The notes under the pieces were generated by a model. It had not been told where the DNA came from. It did not search any database and saw only the letters and a program-made list of their open reading frames with translations. Shown piece by piece: positions 8,396 through 16,979 of a DNA stretch of 38,799 nt; positions within the stretch are counted from its first letter, which is position 1, and every line of letters starts with the position of its first letter. The translations under genes and the position numbers were made by a program. Where the stretch lies: contig CAMDPK010000062.1 in the NCBI GenBank assembly GCA_945904015.1, positions 1 through 38,799 of the forward strand, read 5' to 3'. The stretch comes from Candidatus Kuenenia stuttgartensis. Its GTDB lineage: Bacteria > Planctomycetota > Planctomycetia > Planctomycetales > Planctomycetaceae.

Positions 8396-9514
8396 CTACT
8401 GTCCGGCCCGCACGGCTTCCAGGCAGGCGACGAGTCGTGGAAGTTGGGCTTGGACAGAATACTGACCTTCGACGACGAGTCGTGCGAGGTCGAGCGAGAT
8501 GGCATAACGCTCCGGAGACGAAACAAGCTGTCGCAAGACGAACAACCATTCGTCCGGGGTTGTGGCCAGCCAGCCAGTGATTCCGTGCCGGATGATCTCG
8601 GTGTTGACGCCGACCGGCGATGCGACCGCGGGGATGCCGGCGGCCATGTATTGCAGAATTTTGAGCCCACACTTGTAGCGAGTCCAATCGTTGTCGAGCA
8701 TCGGCATCAATCCAATCTCGAACCCTTTCAAGTCCGCGATCTCCGTCGCTTCTGACCAACGGACGAAGCGCGTCGAGACGCCGTCGCGGTCGAAGCCAAG
8801 TTTCCGTAGCGGGCGATCCGTTTCGGCGATGACGCGAAGTTCAATTGGAAATTCTTGCGAAAGTTTCTTCAGCGGATCACGCAAGACTTCCAAGTACTCG
8901 AGATTGGCCGCCGTGCCGGTCCAACCCAGGACCGTACGCTGAGGGCGTTGGATTGGAAACTGCGGCAGTGAACCCGGAAAACGGAATCCAGAACGCGGAA
9001 TGTCGTGAGGATACTTCTTGCACCTCATCGTCCACTCTCCGAATCGTGCCACATCGACGCACGTCGGGATCACCGTCACACGCGGATTGATCGGCCGCAC
9101 GCGAGCGGCCAGCAACTCGCTTCCGGCGATGATGTGGTCGCACAGACCGCAGAGCACCTCGAACTTGTGCCGGTGCAGCACGAACAGTCCGTCGTCGATG
9201 TCGAGAACCAATCGGCGAGCGATTCGTCGCAGTGCTTGTTCGAGGTCGAACGTCGCATCGCTGAAGAGTTCGCGTTCGAGGACGACGACGTCGGGCGACC
9301 AGCGTTCCAGTGCGACGAGGTCGGCCTGGCGATTCCAGCGTTTGAAGACTCCGCTCAAACGGAATCCGAGCAGCGGCCACGAGGCGTACTTGTCTGGTCG
9401 ACTTGGCAGCACCAGACATTCGTGGCCTAGCCGTTGCAGGTGTGGCACGAACTGCAACACCCGAAAGCGACTGCTGGGGACAAACCGGCCCGAAGTGAGA
9501 AAGGCAACACGCAT
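8396..9514 (-). CDS. Glycosyltransferase, GT4-like
   Basis: A 372-residue cytoplasmic GT-B fold enzyme. The N-terminal half starts MRVAFLTSGRFVPSSRFRV, common in GT4 enzymes with an N-terminal FRV…P signature; VVVLERELF and LVLDIDDGLF follow. The C-terminal nucleotide-sugar domain has TVLGWTGTAANLEYL, GFEIGLMPMLDNDWTRYKCGLKILQYMAAGIPAVASPVGVN (the KxxxYMAxGxPVV pattern) and TGWLA. Donor and acceptor are unknown. Residues about 165-190 (MRCKKYPHD … SGFRFPGSLP) are an extended loop encoded by a stretch with short repeated CGGAATCC-like words (about 8940-9020), possibly another inserted repeat. It heads the minus-strand run that continues with the sulfatase, SelB and RNase R. Confidence 0.85.
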   Translation of the reverse strand: MRVAFLTSGRFVPSSRFRVLQFVPHLQRLGHECLVLPSRPDKYASWPLLGFRLSGVFKRWNRQADLVALERWSPDVVVLERELFSDATFDLEQALRRIARRLVLDIDDGLFVLHRHKFEVLCGLCDHIIAGSELLAARVRPINPRVTVIPTCVDVARFGEWTMRCKKYPHDIPRSGFRFPGSLPQFPIQRPQRTVLGWTGTAANLEYLEVLRDPLKKLSQEFPIELRVIAETDRPLRKLGFDRDGVSTRFVRWSEATEIADLKGFEIGLMPMLDNDWTRYKCGLKILQYMAAGIPAVASPVGVNTEIIRHGITGWLATTPDEWLFVLRQLVSSPERYAISLDLARLVVEGQYSVQAQLPRLVACLEAVRAGQ

Positions 9515-9708
9515 CTGTGGAACGACTCCCAGAGCCGGATGGAACGATTGTGCGGGATGTATTACCAGATCGGCCCCAATTCATCGCTTCTGACTGAAGT
9601 CAAATTGAGTTGATTGAATTCACGTTTGATTTCGGTAGGCTGCTAACCGTTGTATCGGTTGCGTCAACCGATTCAGTCGTAACAGAAACGCGAAATAGGA
9701 ATACAACC
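9515..9708. promoter_or_regulatory. Divergent promoter region
   Basis: This 194-base gap lies between the start of the glycosyltransferase (minus) and the RTX-like gene (plus), so promoters for both should be here. It is AT-richer than the genes on the plus side (about 9600-9640). I could not fix -35 and -10 boxes with confidence. Confidence 0.4.
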
Positions 9709-10680
9709 ATGATTCTGCGGGCCTGGCAAAGATGGTTGAAGGATCTCAATCCCGGAAAAAGGCGCTCACTGCGTCCCTTGGTGTTTTCTGGTGCTGAATT
9801 ATTGGAAAAACGGATCGTGCCCGCGATTTCGGGCACTTCGACTTCGAGCACCACCGCAACGATTACCCTGACGCTGTCCGCTGGCGAAGACGTCACAATT
9901 GGCTTCGATGGGACACGACTCACATACGACGCTAGCCCTGATGACGGGAGCACTGACCCGGTGCCATTCGGTGGCGATGTCGGGTCGCTGTCGGGAACTC
10001 CCAGACTCACGATCAATTGTTCCGGCGGCTTGGTGAATGTCATTGTGATCGATGGCAGTTTGGAAAGTTCTTCGGGGCTGACTCGAATTACGATGAACCT
10101 GAACGGCGGCGGAGACTCGGCGGATGCCTCGGCAACGGATATTCCCGTTTCGCTCAATGGAAGCACTGGCAATGACATCCTCATCGGCGGCAGTGGCGAC
10201 GACACGCTGAATGGCTCCGCTGGAGACGATGTCTTGAGTGGCGGGATCGGAAATGACGACCTGGACGGTGGGGCTGACAAGGATGAACTGAACGGTGAAA
10301 CTGGAGACGATCTTTGCCTGGGTGGCATCGGCAACGATGTGATTTCCGGTGGTGACGAAAATGACATCGTCAACGGGCAAGCGGGTGACGACGTTTTGAT
10401 GGGAGACGAGGGCAATGATTTCGTCATTGGCGGGGCAGGAAGGGACTACGTCGATGGGGGAGGTGGCGCAAACATCGTCAAAGGCCAAGGCGGACGTGAC
10501 ACGATCGTATCGGGGAGTTGGTCCGGATTGGTCGACGCCTTTAATGACTGGCAAGATCTTTCGGTTCTCGCGACATGGCGTGGTGATCAGCGCGAACCCG
10601 GTACAACCTCGCCCTTGGGAGAGTATGTCCCCGCAAACGCCAAAATGGATGCTCGTGACATGACAGACAGCTATGTCTGA
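9709..10680 (+). CDS. RTX-like calcium-binding repeat protein with planctomycete export motif
   Basis: A 323-residue protein. The ATG at 9709 follows AATAGGAATACAACC and is preferred over an in-frame start at 9610. Residues 1-30 are basic; 31-40 read LLEKRIVPAI, the N-terminal LExR-type motif found at the start of many large planctomycete surface proteins. Residues about 41-145 are Thr/Ser-rich beta structure. Residues about 151-268 hold nine-residue calcium-binding repeats of the GGxGxDxLx type (GSTGNDILIGGSGDDTLNG, and so on), as in hemolysin-type proteins, which fold into a calcium-loaded beta roll outside the cell. No protease or lipase domain is attached. The tail ends DARDMTDSYV. Role unknown, perhaps a surface or matrix protein. 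Confidence 0.85.
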   Translation: MILRAWQRWLKDLNPGKRRSLRPLVFSGAELLEKRIVPAISGTSTSSTTATITLTLSAGEDVTIGFDGTRLTYDASPDDGSTDPVPFGGDVGSLSGTPRLTINCSGGLVNVIVIDGSLESSSGLTRITMNLNGGGDSADASATDIPVSLNGSTGNDILIGGSGDDTLNGSAGDDVLSGGIGNDDLDGGADKDELNGETGDDLCLGGIGNDVISGGDENDIVNGQAGDDVLMGDEGNDFVIGGAGRDYVDGGGGANIVKGQGGRDTIVSGSWSGLVDAFNDWQDLSVLATWRGDQREPGTTSPLGEYVPANAKMDARDMTDSYV

Positions 10681-11046
10681 GCTTTGTACGCAACTGAATT
10701 CGATTTGCGGATGAAGTCCGGGGCATTTTCTGGGGCGATGTGATTTCGAACGGGAACTTCGGCAAGCCACGAAGGGGCGTTTTTGCCAAAGAAGGATCAC
10801 CCGCCTAATTGGACACCGCGCCCGCGGATGTTCTTGAAGTGAAGTGAGAACTGAATGGGCGGCCGCGCTTTCGAGTGCGGTCGCCCCTTTCGTTTTCTGA
10901 AGAACTCACACTCTCAATTGGAAAACGACCTCAAAAACGCAATACCGCCAACCGGACAGAACTCCTCTTGGGCGGATTGGCCCGGAGAAGTATGTTGCCG
11001 CCCTCTTCCCGGGTCGCCATCACTGTCCCGTTCGCGAGCCATCGCC
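10681..11046. other. Intergenic stretch between RTX-like and DUF6134 genes
   Basis: This 366-base stretch has no credible gene; the upstream in-frame extension of the DUF6134 gene from 10855 lacks signal peptide and ribosome site. It holds the hairpin at 10857-10886 and probably the promoter of the next gene. Confidence 0.6.
10857..10900 (+). terminator. Possible transcription terminator hairpin
   Basis: Left arm 10857-10868 (GGGCGGCCGCGC) pairs with 10875-10886 (GTGCGGTCGCCC) at 10 of 12 positions across a six-base loop, followed by CTTTCGTTTTC. It could end transcription of the RTX-like gene, 177 bases upstream. The T-run is interrupted, so intrinsic termination is uncertain. Confidence 0.35.
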
Positions 11047-11754
11047 ATGCGTTTGATTCGTTGTCCAATCCACATTCTGACGTGTCTCCTCCTCTGGCTT
11101 CTGGCCTGTATCAGCCAGGGATCCTGGGTATGGGCCGATGAGCCTCGCGACGCACCGGCCGTGGTGGAGAAGCACTCGCGCGCATTCAAGATTTCGATTG
11201 ACGGCACCGAACGTGGCACGTTGACGATGCAATTGACGAAGCGCGACGACGGAACGGAGACCATGCGCGGGCAAGCCGAGTTGTCTTTCAACTTCATCGT
11301 TTACAAGTACCGCTACTCCTCGTCCGGGACCGAAGTTTGGAAGTCCGGGCGATTGCTCCGACTGGCCAACGAAGCAGACTACAACGGCGACAAGTACGTC
11401 GTGCAGGCATCGGCTCAGCAGCAAGATTTGGCCATTGAGGTCAACGGCGAATCACAGCGCACCGCGGCGGACGTTTGGGTCACGTCGTACTGGCGAGAAC
11501 CGGAACCGCACAAAGTTGGCCAGAAGCTGTCGTTGTTCGATGCGGACAAAGGCCGCAAGTTGTCCGGAACCTTGCAGCGCATCGGCAAAGAGAAGCTCGA
11601 TCTCGAAAAGAAAACGGTGAACGCGACACGCTATCAAATCCGAGGCGATGTCGAAGTGGATCTCTGGTACGACGAAGACCAGCGGCTGATGCGTCAACAC
11701 TCCGTGGAATCCGGACACCGTGCATTGTTCGAACTGACGCAGATCATTCGCTGA
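11047..11754 (+). CDS. Secreted DUF6134 family protein
   Basis: A 235-residue protein with a signal peptide (MRLIRCPIHILTCLLLWLLACISQGSWVWA), which decides the start at 11047. The mature part is a beta-rich single domain: FKISIDGTERGTLTMQL, then FNFIVYKYRYSSSGTEVWKSGRLLRL, ADYNGDKYVV and a C-terminal YQIRGDVEVDLWYDEDQRLMRQ ending FELTQII. This fits DUF6134, a periplasmic family of unknown function that may resemble lipid-binding barrels. It ends 22 bases before the convergent DUF1501 gene. Confidence 0.75.
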   Translation: MRLIRCPIHILTCLLLWLLACISQGSWVWADEPRDAPAVVEKHSRAFKISIDGTERGTLTMQLTKRDDGTETMRGQAELSFNFIVYKYRYSSSGTEVWKSGRLLRLANEADYNGDKYVVQASAQQQDLAIEVNGESQRTAADVWVTSYWREPEPHKVGQKLSLFDADKGRKLSGTLQRIGKEKLDLEKKTVNATRYQIRGDVEVDLWYDEDQRLMRQHSVESGHRALFELTQIIR

Positions 11755-11776
11755 GAGGCAAGACCCGCCAATAGGC

Positions 11777-13180
11777 CTAGCTCAACAGCCCCAACACGGG
11801 CGAGCCTTCGCAAACTCGGTGAATTCGTCCAGCTTGATCGCGCAGGTCGAGTTCCGGATCGACACCCAGAAGATGCAGAATCGTCGCGGTCAGATCGGCG
11901 GGAGCAACCGCGCGGTCGGCCGGGTCGGCTCCCAGGCGATCGGACGCTCCGTAGGTCGTTCCGGCGTGGACGCCGGCTCCGCCCAGAACCAGCGTGGCGA
12001 CTTGCGGCCAATGGTCTCGGCCGGCATTCGCGTTGATCTTTGGAGTACGTCCAAACTCGCCCATCGCCAAAAACAACGTGTCGTCGAGCATCCCGCGTTC
12101 GGCGAGGTCATCGAGCAGCGCCGACATCGCGACGTCTGTCGGTGGTGCGAGTCGATTTCGCATGTGTGCGAAATTGTTCGCGTGTGTGTCCCACACTGGT
12201 GAGTCTCGCGGTCCCTCGTAGTGCCAATAGACCGTGACCAGCGCGACTCCGGCCTCCAAAAGCCGTCGAGCCATCAAGCAACCTTGTCCAAACAAGTGCG
12301 AGCCGTAGCGGTCGCGAGTCGCCGTCGTTTCGCGATCCAAATCGAACGCCATCTGCACGGCACTGGACGACATCAGCGAGAAGACTCGCTCACGCTGCGA
12401 GTCGACAGTCACCGCACGCGATGTTGGCAGTTCGCCTCGCAACCGCTGATCGAATTCCGTCAGCAGCCTCCGTCGTTCACTGAGCCGCGCGACGGACACA
12501 CCCTCGGCCAGCGCGAGCGGTGGCGGCAAGAACAGATTCGTCTTCGACGAACCTTCGAGCAACAGCGGCGAATACCGCTCGCCCAAGAATCCGCCGGTCA
12601 ATCCGGGGAACTCGTTGACCGCGTCGTCACGGATGATCTCCGGTAGTGACACGAATGTCGGCGGACCTTGCTCCGGCCGCACTAGTGACAAGATCGAACC
12701 GACATGCGGATGATCGGTCGGCTGTGGCTTGATGTCCGTCGCCGTCTTCGCGTTCGCCTGCGGATGCCGCCGCCCCGTCAGCATCGTGTAGCCCGCCGAT
12801 GTGTGGACCGTGTCGTCGTGAGTCACCGATCGCAGCAACGTCACCCGCTCAACTCGCCGAGCAAACTGCGGGAACAACTCACTGACTTGCACGCCCGGCA
12901 CACTGGTCGCGATCGGTGAGAACTCACCGCGCACATTCGCCGGAGCCTCTGGCTTCGGATCCCACGAGTCGTGCTGCGGAACTCCGCCCGTCAGAAACAG
13001 CATCACGCAGCGTTTGGCTCGGCCAAAAGTCCTGTGATCGCCGACCGAGGCTGACGTCTCGCGAGCCGCCAACAACTCCGGCAGCGACAACCCGGTCAGT
13101 CCCAGCGCTCCGGCGTGCAACCAACGCCGCCGCGAGCAACTCAAGTTCTGCATGCTGTCTGCCGACCGATTCCACATCAT
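11777..13180 (-). CDS. DUF1501 family protein (exported, sulfatase/phosphatase fold)
   Basis: About 467 residues. The twin-arginine-like signal SRRRWLHAGALGLTGLSLPELLA is followed by the family core: KRCVMLFLTGGVPQHDSWDPKPEAP, GVQVSELFPQFARRVERVTLLRSVTH, VLGG…GASDRLGADPADR, and MGEFGRTPKINANAGRDHWP. DUF1501 proteins are predicted metal-dependent alkaline-phosphatase-like enzymes; activity is undetermined. The start at 13180 (ATG, or the ATG at 13177) follows GGTTGAGGCTG; a TTG at 13189 and an ATG at 13153 are alternatives. It lies 92 bases after the M50 fusion gene and has no DUF1553 neighbour, unlike the second DUF1501 gene at 32855. Confidence 0.88.
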   Translation of the reverse strand: MMWNRSADSMQNLSCSRRRWLHAGALGLTGLSLPELLAARETSASVGDHRTFGRAKRCVMLFLTGGVPQHDSWDPKPEAPANVRGEFSPIATSVPGVQVSELFPQFARRVERVTLLRSVTHDDTVHTSAGYTMLTGRRHPQANAKTATDIKPQPTDHPHVGSILSLVRPEQGPPTFVSLPEIIRDDAVNEFPGLTGGFLGERYSPLLLEGSSKTNLFLPPPLALAEGVSVARLSERRRLLTEFDQRLRGELPTSRAVTVDSQRERVFSLMSSSAVQMAFDLDRETTATRDRYGSHLFGQGCLMARRLLEAGVALVTVYWHYEGPRDSPVWDTHANNFAHMRNRLAPPTDVAMSALLDDLAERGMLDDTLFLAMGEFGRTPKINANAGRDHWPQVATLVLGGAGVHAGTTYGASDRLGADPADRAVAPADLTATILHLLGVDPELDLRDQAGRIHRVCEGSPVLGLLS

Positions 13181-13272
13181 CAGCCTCAACCGCTCGGTTT
13201 CTCAAACCGATCACCCGCAAGACAGTGTGCCGTACTTCACGTTCGCCGACCAGACAAAACATAGCGACGAAA

Positions 13273-15498
13273 TCAACTCGAAGTCGACAACTCGGCCGAG
13301 AATGTATTTCTCAACAGCCGCCAAAAACGCGCGGCGAGCGACTGAGTGCCGCAAGCGATCCGAGCTTTTCCGGGCGAGTAGAGCACCGCACCAAAAGTTT
13401 GACTGGCGGTTTCCTCCAGCAGGCGAACGCGAACCTCGTAGGAGACCTCGGCCGGAGCCGATCCCGCGCTCGTGTGTCGTACCGGAGCGAGTTGTGTGAC
13501 CGTCAGTTCGCGGGGAACAACCTCTGAACGCGACGAGGCAATCTCTTCGACTTGGCCTTCGCGGAGGCGGCCGGGAGCGGAGAGAAATCGCAGTTGAACT
13601 CGCTGACCCGGACGCACGAACTCGACCGCGTTCTGATCGACGAGCAGCAACGCGTCTTGACGTGCCGGATCGCCGACGTAGCAGAACAACGTCTGTTCGC
13701 GCACCGTCGCGCCGAGGTTGTCGGTGTCGAGCGGCGTGCCGTGCCAATCGGGTAACGACTCCTCCGTCGTTCGGGGTCGAATGACATTCGGCGGCGGAAG
13801 CACCGTTCCTGCAAATGGGCTGCTGAGCCGCAAACGTTGCACTTCGCTCGTCAATTGATCGAGCCGCCGCCGAGCGCCGGCCAACTCGTCGCGTGTCGCC
13901 GGCAGTCGCATCGCGGCCGATTCGTTGTTGCTGCGCTGAGCTTCCAGATTCTTCAGCCGCGCTGTCAGGCGCGCGACCTCGGCGACTCGCTGTTCGTGCT
14001 GCAACGACAATTCATGGTTGACCAATTCGCCGAGCGGTTCGCCGACGCGTACTTTTGTGCCGGGTGGCACCGCCGATTCGATGCGTCCACCGACCGTCAC
14101 GAACACTGGTTGCGCGTCGCCCGGAAAGACCACGAATGGAGCGCTCACCGAATAGGGCAGTGGGACCAACAACACTGCGATGAGCAGCGCTCCGGCAATT
14201 GCCATTCGATTTCTCAGCCGGCGTGGTGACGACGTCTGATTCTTCGATCGCTGACGGATTCGCGTCATCAATTCACGCACCGGAGTCACGACCGCACCGA
14301 AGACCAACAGCACGGAGGTCGCTGTCGCGAAGACTCCCAAACCTCGGCCGAAGAAGTGATGCAGATACCACACGATGCCGACAGTGACGAACAGCCGATA
14401 CACCGCCGACAGCACTCCATAAATCACAAGCGTCCACCAGCGGCGCGAATCGAGTTCTGGTTCGTCGTCACCGGCTCCTGTGATGACTCGCTCGCACAGC
14501 GACATCACTGTCTGCCGAGATTGCATCGCCAAGTTCGGCAGGTGCAACCAATCGGCGAGGACGTAGTAGCCATCGTACCGCAGCAACGGGTTGCCGTTGA
14601 ACAGCAGCGTGTTGAGCGAGCAGACCAGCATCACGTTCAAGAAGACCGAGTTCAGCAATCCCGGCACGCTTGACCACCAAAGCAGCGTCGCGACCGACGC
14701 CAGCACCAGCTCGACGAAGATGCCAGCCGCCGAGATCGCGATCCTCGGCCACCGCCGCGAGACCATCCAGGCATCCGTCACGTCTCCGTAAAACAGCGGC
14801 ACGAACATCAGGACTTGGATCCCCAGCTCGTGACATTCGCCCCCGAAATGGCGGCAGGTCAGAACGTGTCCGAACTCGTGCAGCAGCTTGATTCCGATGA
14901 AGACCACGATCAGCGGCACCAGATTTCCCAACCCGAACAGCGCAGTCGCATCGGGCAGTCGCCGCACGAGCGTTTCCCAGCGCAGAGTCACCAGCAACAT
15001 CGCCAACACAATCAGCGACGCGCAGGCCACAAGCGTGACCGGGCCGAAGAGCCAGCGAGTCGAAGGTTGGACGCGCCGCAGCAGCGGTTCCGGATCGATG
15101 CCTCGCCAGCGGAACGACAGCAGGTTGGACAATAGTCCGAGCCAAGCACGCCGACTCGAAATCTCTCGCTGCTTCGCGATCGAAATCCCCTGCCCCGGCA
15201 ACAGCGAGGTCAGCAGCCCCGACTGCACCAGTGATCCAATGAAAGCCTTCAGATTGTCCAGCGACCACGACTCCGCCGGAGATGTGCGGCGCAACGCTTC
15301 GAGAACTTCGCCGTAAGTCATCCGACCGTCGAGCCGGCTGAACACCGCGTACTCCGCTTCGCGCAATCGAAAGTACGCTAGCGACAACGGATCTTTCAGC
15401 GTCCAGCCCGCCTCGCCGCCACCAGCCGAGGCGAGCGCGATCACGTCTCGTCGCATTCGCCAGGGGATGATCGCATCGGCGTTGGTAGCGGAAGACAT
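13273..15498 (-). CDS. PqqD-like / M50 metalloprotease / HlyD fusion membrane protein
   Basis: A 741-residue protein. Residues about 30-100 resemble a PqqD-like domain (WTLKDPLSLAYFRLREAEYAVF, DGRMTYGEVLEAL). Residues 145-400 are polytopic, with the zinc site HEFGH (207-211) and the second site NPLLRYDGYY (303-312), as in site-2 protease (M50) membrane peptidases. After a membrane segment near 430 (MAIAGALLIAVLLVPLPYSV) comes a HlyD-like periplasmic part: a lipoyl-like segment, a coiled coil with HEQRVAEVARLTARLKNLEAQ, and a barrel with FVRPGQRVQLRFL. PqqD-type domains recognise peptide substrates, so the whole may bind, cut and export a peptide. It lies downstream of a separate HlyD-type gene, a probable partner. 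Confidence 0.85.
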   Translation of the reverse strand: MSSATNADAIIPWRMRRDVIALASAGGGEAGWTLKDPLSLAYFRLREAEYAVFSRLDGRMTYGEVLEALRRTSPAESWSLDNLKAFIGSLVQSGLLTSLLPGQGISIAKQREISSRRAWLGLLSNLLSFRWRGIDPEPLLRRVQPSTRWLFGPVTLVACASLIVLAMLLVTLRWETLVRRLPDATALFGLGNLVPLIVVFIGIKLLHEFGHVLTCRHFGGECHELGIQVLMFVPLFYGDVTDAWMVSRRWPRIAISAAGIFVELVLASVATLLWWSSVPGLLNSVFLNVMLVCSLNTLLFNGNPLLRYDGYYVLADWLHLPNLAMQSRQTVMSLCERVITGAGDDEPELDSRRWWTLVIYGVLSAVYRLFVTVGIVWYLHHFFGRGLGVFATATSVLLVFGAVVTPVRELMTRIRQRSKNQTSSPRRLRNRMAIAGALLIAVLLVPLPYSVSAPFVVFPGDAQPVFVTVGGRIESAVPPGTKVRVGEPLGELVNHELSLQHEQRVAEVARLTARLKNLEAQRSNNESAAMRLPATRDELAGARRRLDQLTSEVQRLRLSSPFAGTVLPPPNVIRPRTTEESLPDWHGTPLDTDNLGATVREQTLFCYVGDPARQDALLLVDQNAVEFVRPGQRVQLRFLSAPGRLREGQVEEIASSRSEVVPRELTVTQLAPVRHTSAGSAPAEVSYEVRVRLLEETASQTFGAVLYSPGKARIACGTQSLAARFWRLLRNTFSAELSTSS

Positions 15499-15570
15499 GT
15501 CGGCTAGCGTCCTACATCGTTAGGCCCGAAGGAGTTGTTTTTCAACGCGGATTTCGTGTCAACCGATTGA

Positions 15571-15675
15571 CTGCAAAGTGCAGAGTGAAGAGTGCAAAGT
15601 GAAATATGGAGAACAGACTGCTTTCACGTCGTCCGCACTTTGCACATTGCAGTTTGCACTCTTCACTTTGCACTG
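15571..15675. repeat. Imperfect palindromic element with CAAAGTG words
   Basis: The left part repeats TGCAAAGTG / AGTGAAGAG and the right part (about 15634-15675) carries the complement (CACTTTGCA … CTCTTCACTTTGCACTG). Arms pair imperfectly over about 30 bases. It fills most of the gap between the HlyD-like gene and the M50 fusion gene and might form a hairpin in the transcript. Confidence 0.65.
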
Positions 15676-15712
15676 AGTTTCGGCTTCGCCGCTCCATCAA
15701 CTCAACAGGCGT

Positions 15713-16843
15713 CTAACGCTCCCCGCTCGTCTTGGCCGGAACGGCCGCGTTCTTCGCAGTGCGATTTGCCGAGTCGATGATCATTTCGGCCTGCAATCCG
15801 GGACGCAGCACAAGGTCCGGATTTTCGACTTCCGCCCAGACGCGGACCTGAGCATTGACCGGGTCAATCTCCGAACTGATGAAGACCACTTTCCCTTTGA
15901 CGATGACTGGCTTCTCGTCGCCGCTGAGATTGACCAGCACTCGGACGGCGGCTCCGCGCAGCGAACTGGTGATCGCGCGGCTGTCCACGAAACCCTCGAC
16001 TTTCAAGCGGTCGAGCCGCACGATGCGCATGACACGCTGCCCCGGTTCGAGCCACTCACCGTGATGTCGAAATACCTCGGCCACCTCGCCATCCAGCGGC
16101 GAACGCAAACCGCGCCGCGCCAGTTGCAACTTCGCCTGATCGAGCGTGCGAGCCTTCACGTCGCGCGTCAGCGCGTCGACTTCCTTCTGCAACTGTGCCT
16201 GCTCGACGCTGAGTTTGAGACGTTCGACGATCTGGTCCTGCTCGGCGATCGACGAGTCTTCGATCTGCTGCTGCAAGTCGGCGAGGTCGTGTTCGAACTT
16301 CGCCTTCTCGATTTCCAGTTCGTTGCGTTCCAAGATCAGCTTCAAGCGGTCGAGTTCGGTCAGCGAGATGCTTTTCTCGAACGCCTTGCGTGCCTGCGCG
16401 GCTCGATCGTGTTCGGCCTTCGAGGCATCACGCGACTTGACGGCGTGCCGGATGGCGACATCGTTCGCCGCTTTCATCGCAGCGATGCGTTGCGACAGCT
16501 TGGCCTGTGCCTGATCCTGCTCGGCTTCTTTCAACAGTGCCGCGGCGGTTCGGATCGGCACCGAGTTTTTCGCTTGCCGCTCGGCAATCGCCAGATCGAG
16601 TTCCGCGCGAGCGACCGCCAGCTTGGCGTCGTCGTCATCCAATCGGCTCAACACTTGCCCGGCTTTGACGATGTCACCCTCGCGCACTTCAAGCGACGCC
16701 AGCACGCCAACTTCCCGCGCCGGGATGTCCGCCTCTTCGAGGACTCGGACGAACGCCGACTGAACTTTGATCGGCTCGGCCGCGGTCGCCAAAACTTCGC
16801 CAGCCAAGATCGAAAATAGGGACACGAGCATTCGAGAATTCAT
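15713..16843 (-). CDS. HlyD-like periplasmic adaptor protein
   Basis: A 376-residue membrane-fusion-type protein. The ATG at 16843 follows ACGGAGAGCAGCC, a good ribosome site, and starts a signal peptide (MNSRMLVSLFSILAGEVLATAAE). Residues about 40-75 form the first lipoyl half-motif (VGVLASLEVREGDIVKAGQVLSRLDDDDA); about 75-255 are a long Ala/Glu/Lys/Gln-rich coiled coil; the second half-motif reads RGLRSPLDGEVAEVFRHHGEWLEPGQRVMRI; then a beta-barrel (VEGFVDSRAI … VRVLVNLSG) and a C-terminal domain ending RPGLQAEMIID. Such proteins bridge an inner-membrane exporter and an outer channel. The partner here is probably the M50 fusion 215 bases downstream; no ATPase or outer-membrane channel gene is adjacent. 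Confidence 0.88.
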   Translation of the reverse strand: MNSRMLVSLFSILAGEVLATAAEPIKVQSAFVRVLEEADIPAREVGVLASLEVREGDIVKAGQVLSRLDDDDAKLAVARAELDLAIAERQAKNSVPIRTAAALLKEAEQDQAQAKLSQRIAAMKAANDVAIRHAVKSRDASKAEHDRAAQARKAFEKSISLTELDRLKLILERNELEIEKAKFEHDLADLQQQIEDSSIAEQDQIVERLKLSVEQAQLQKEVDALTRDVKARTLDQAKLQLARRGLRSPLDGEVAEVFRHHGEWLEPGQRVMRIVRLDRLKVEGFVDSRAITSSLRGAAVRVLVNLSGDEKPVIVKGKVVFISSEIDPVNAQVRVWAEVENPDLVLRPGLQAEMIIDSANRTAKNAAVPAKTSGER

Positions 16844-16886
16844 GGCTGCTCTCCGTTTCAAATTCGACAGCACCGAACGATCAGCC

Positions 16887-16979
16887 AACGTAGCCGTCAT
16901 CGCTCCGCGTGACGAGCCGAATTGCCGTCAACGTCGAAACAACAATCAGCTCGTCACGCTGAGCGATGACGGCTACGTT
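16887..16979. repeat. Palindromic element, GTAGCC family
   Basis: Arms 16887-16917 and 16949-16979 pair at 30 of 31 positions. The tips are AACGTAGCC and its complement, and the inner part of each arm (GTCATCGCT … GTGAC) is a partial hairpin. The right arm overlaps the end of the LutB-like gene: the stop TAG (16973-16975 on the minus strand) is the TAG of the GTAG tip. The rest lies in the gap before the HlyD-like gene. Confidence 0.9.
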
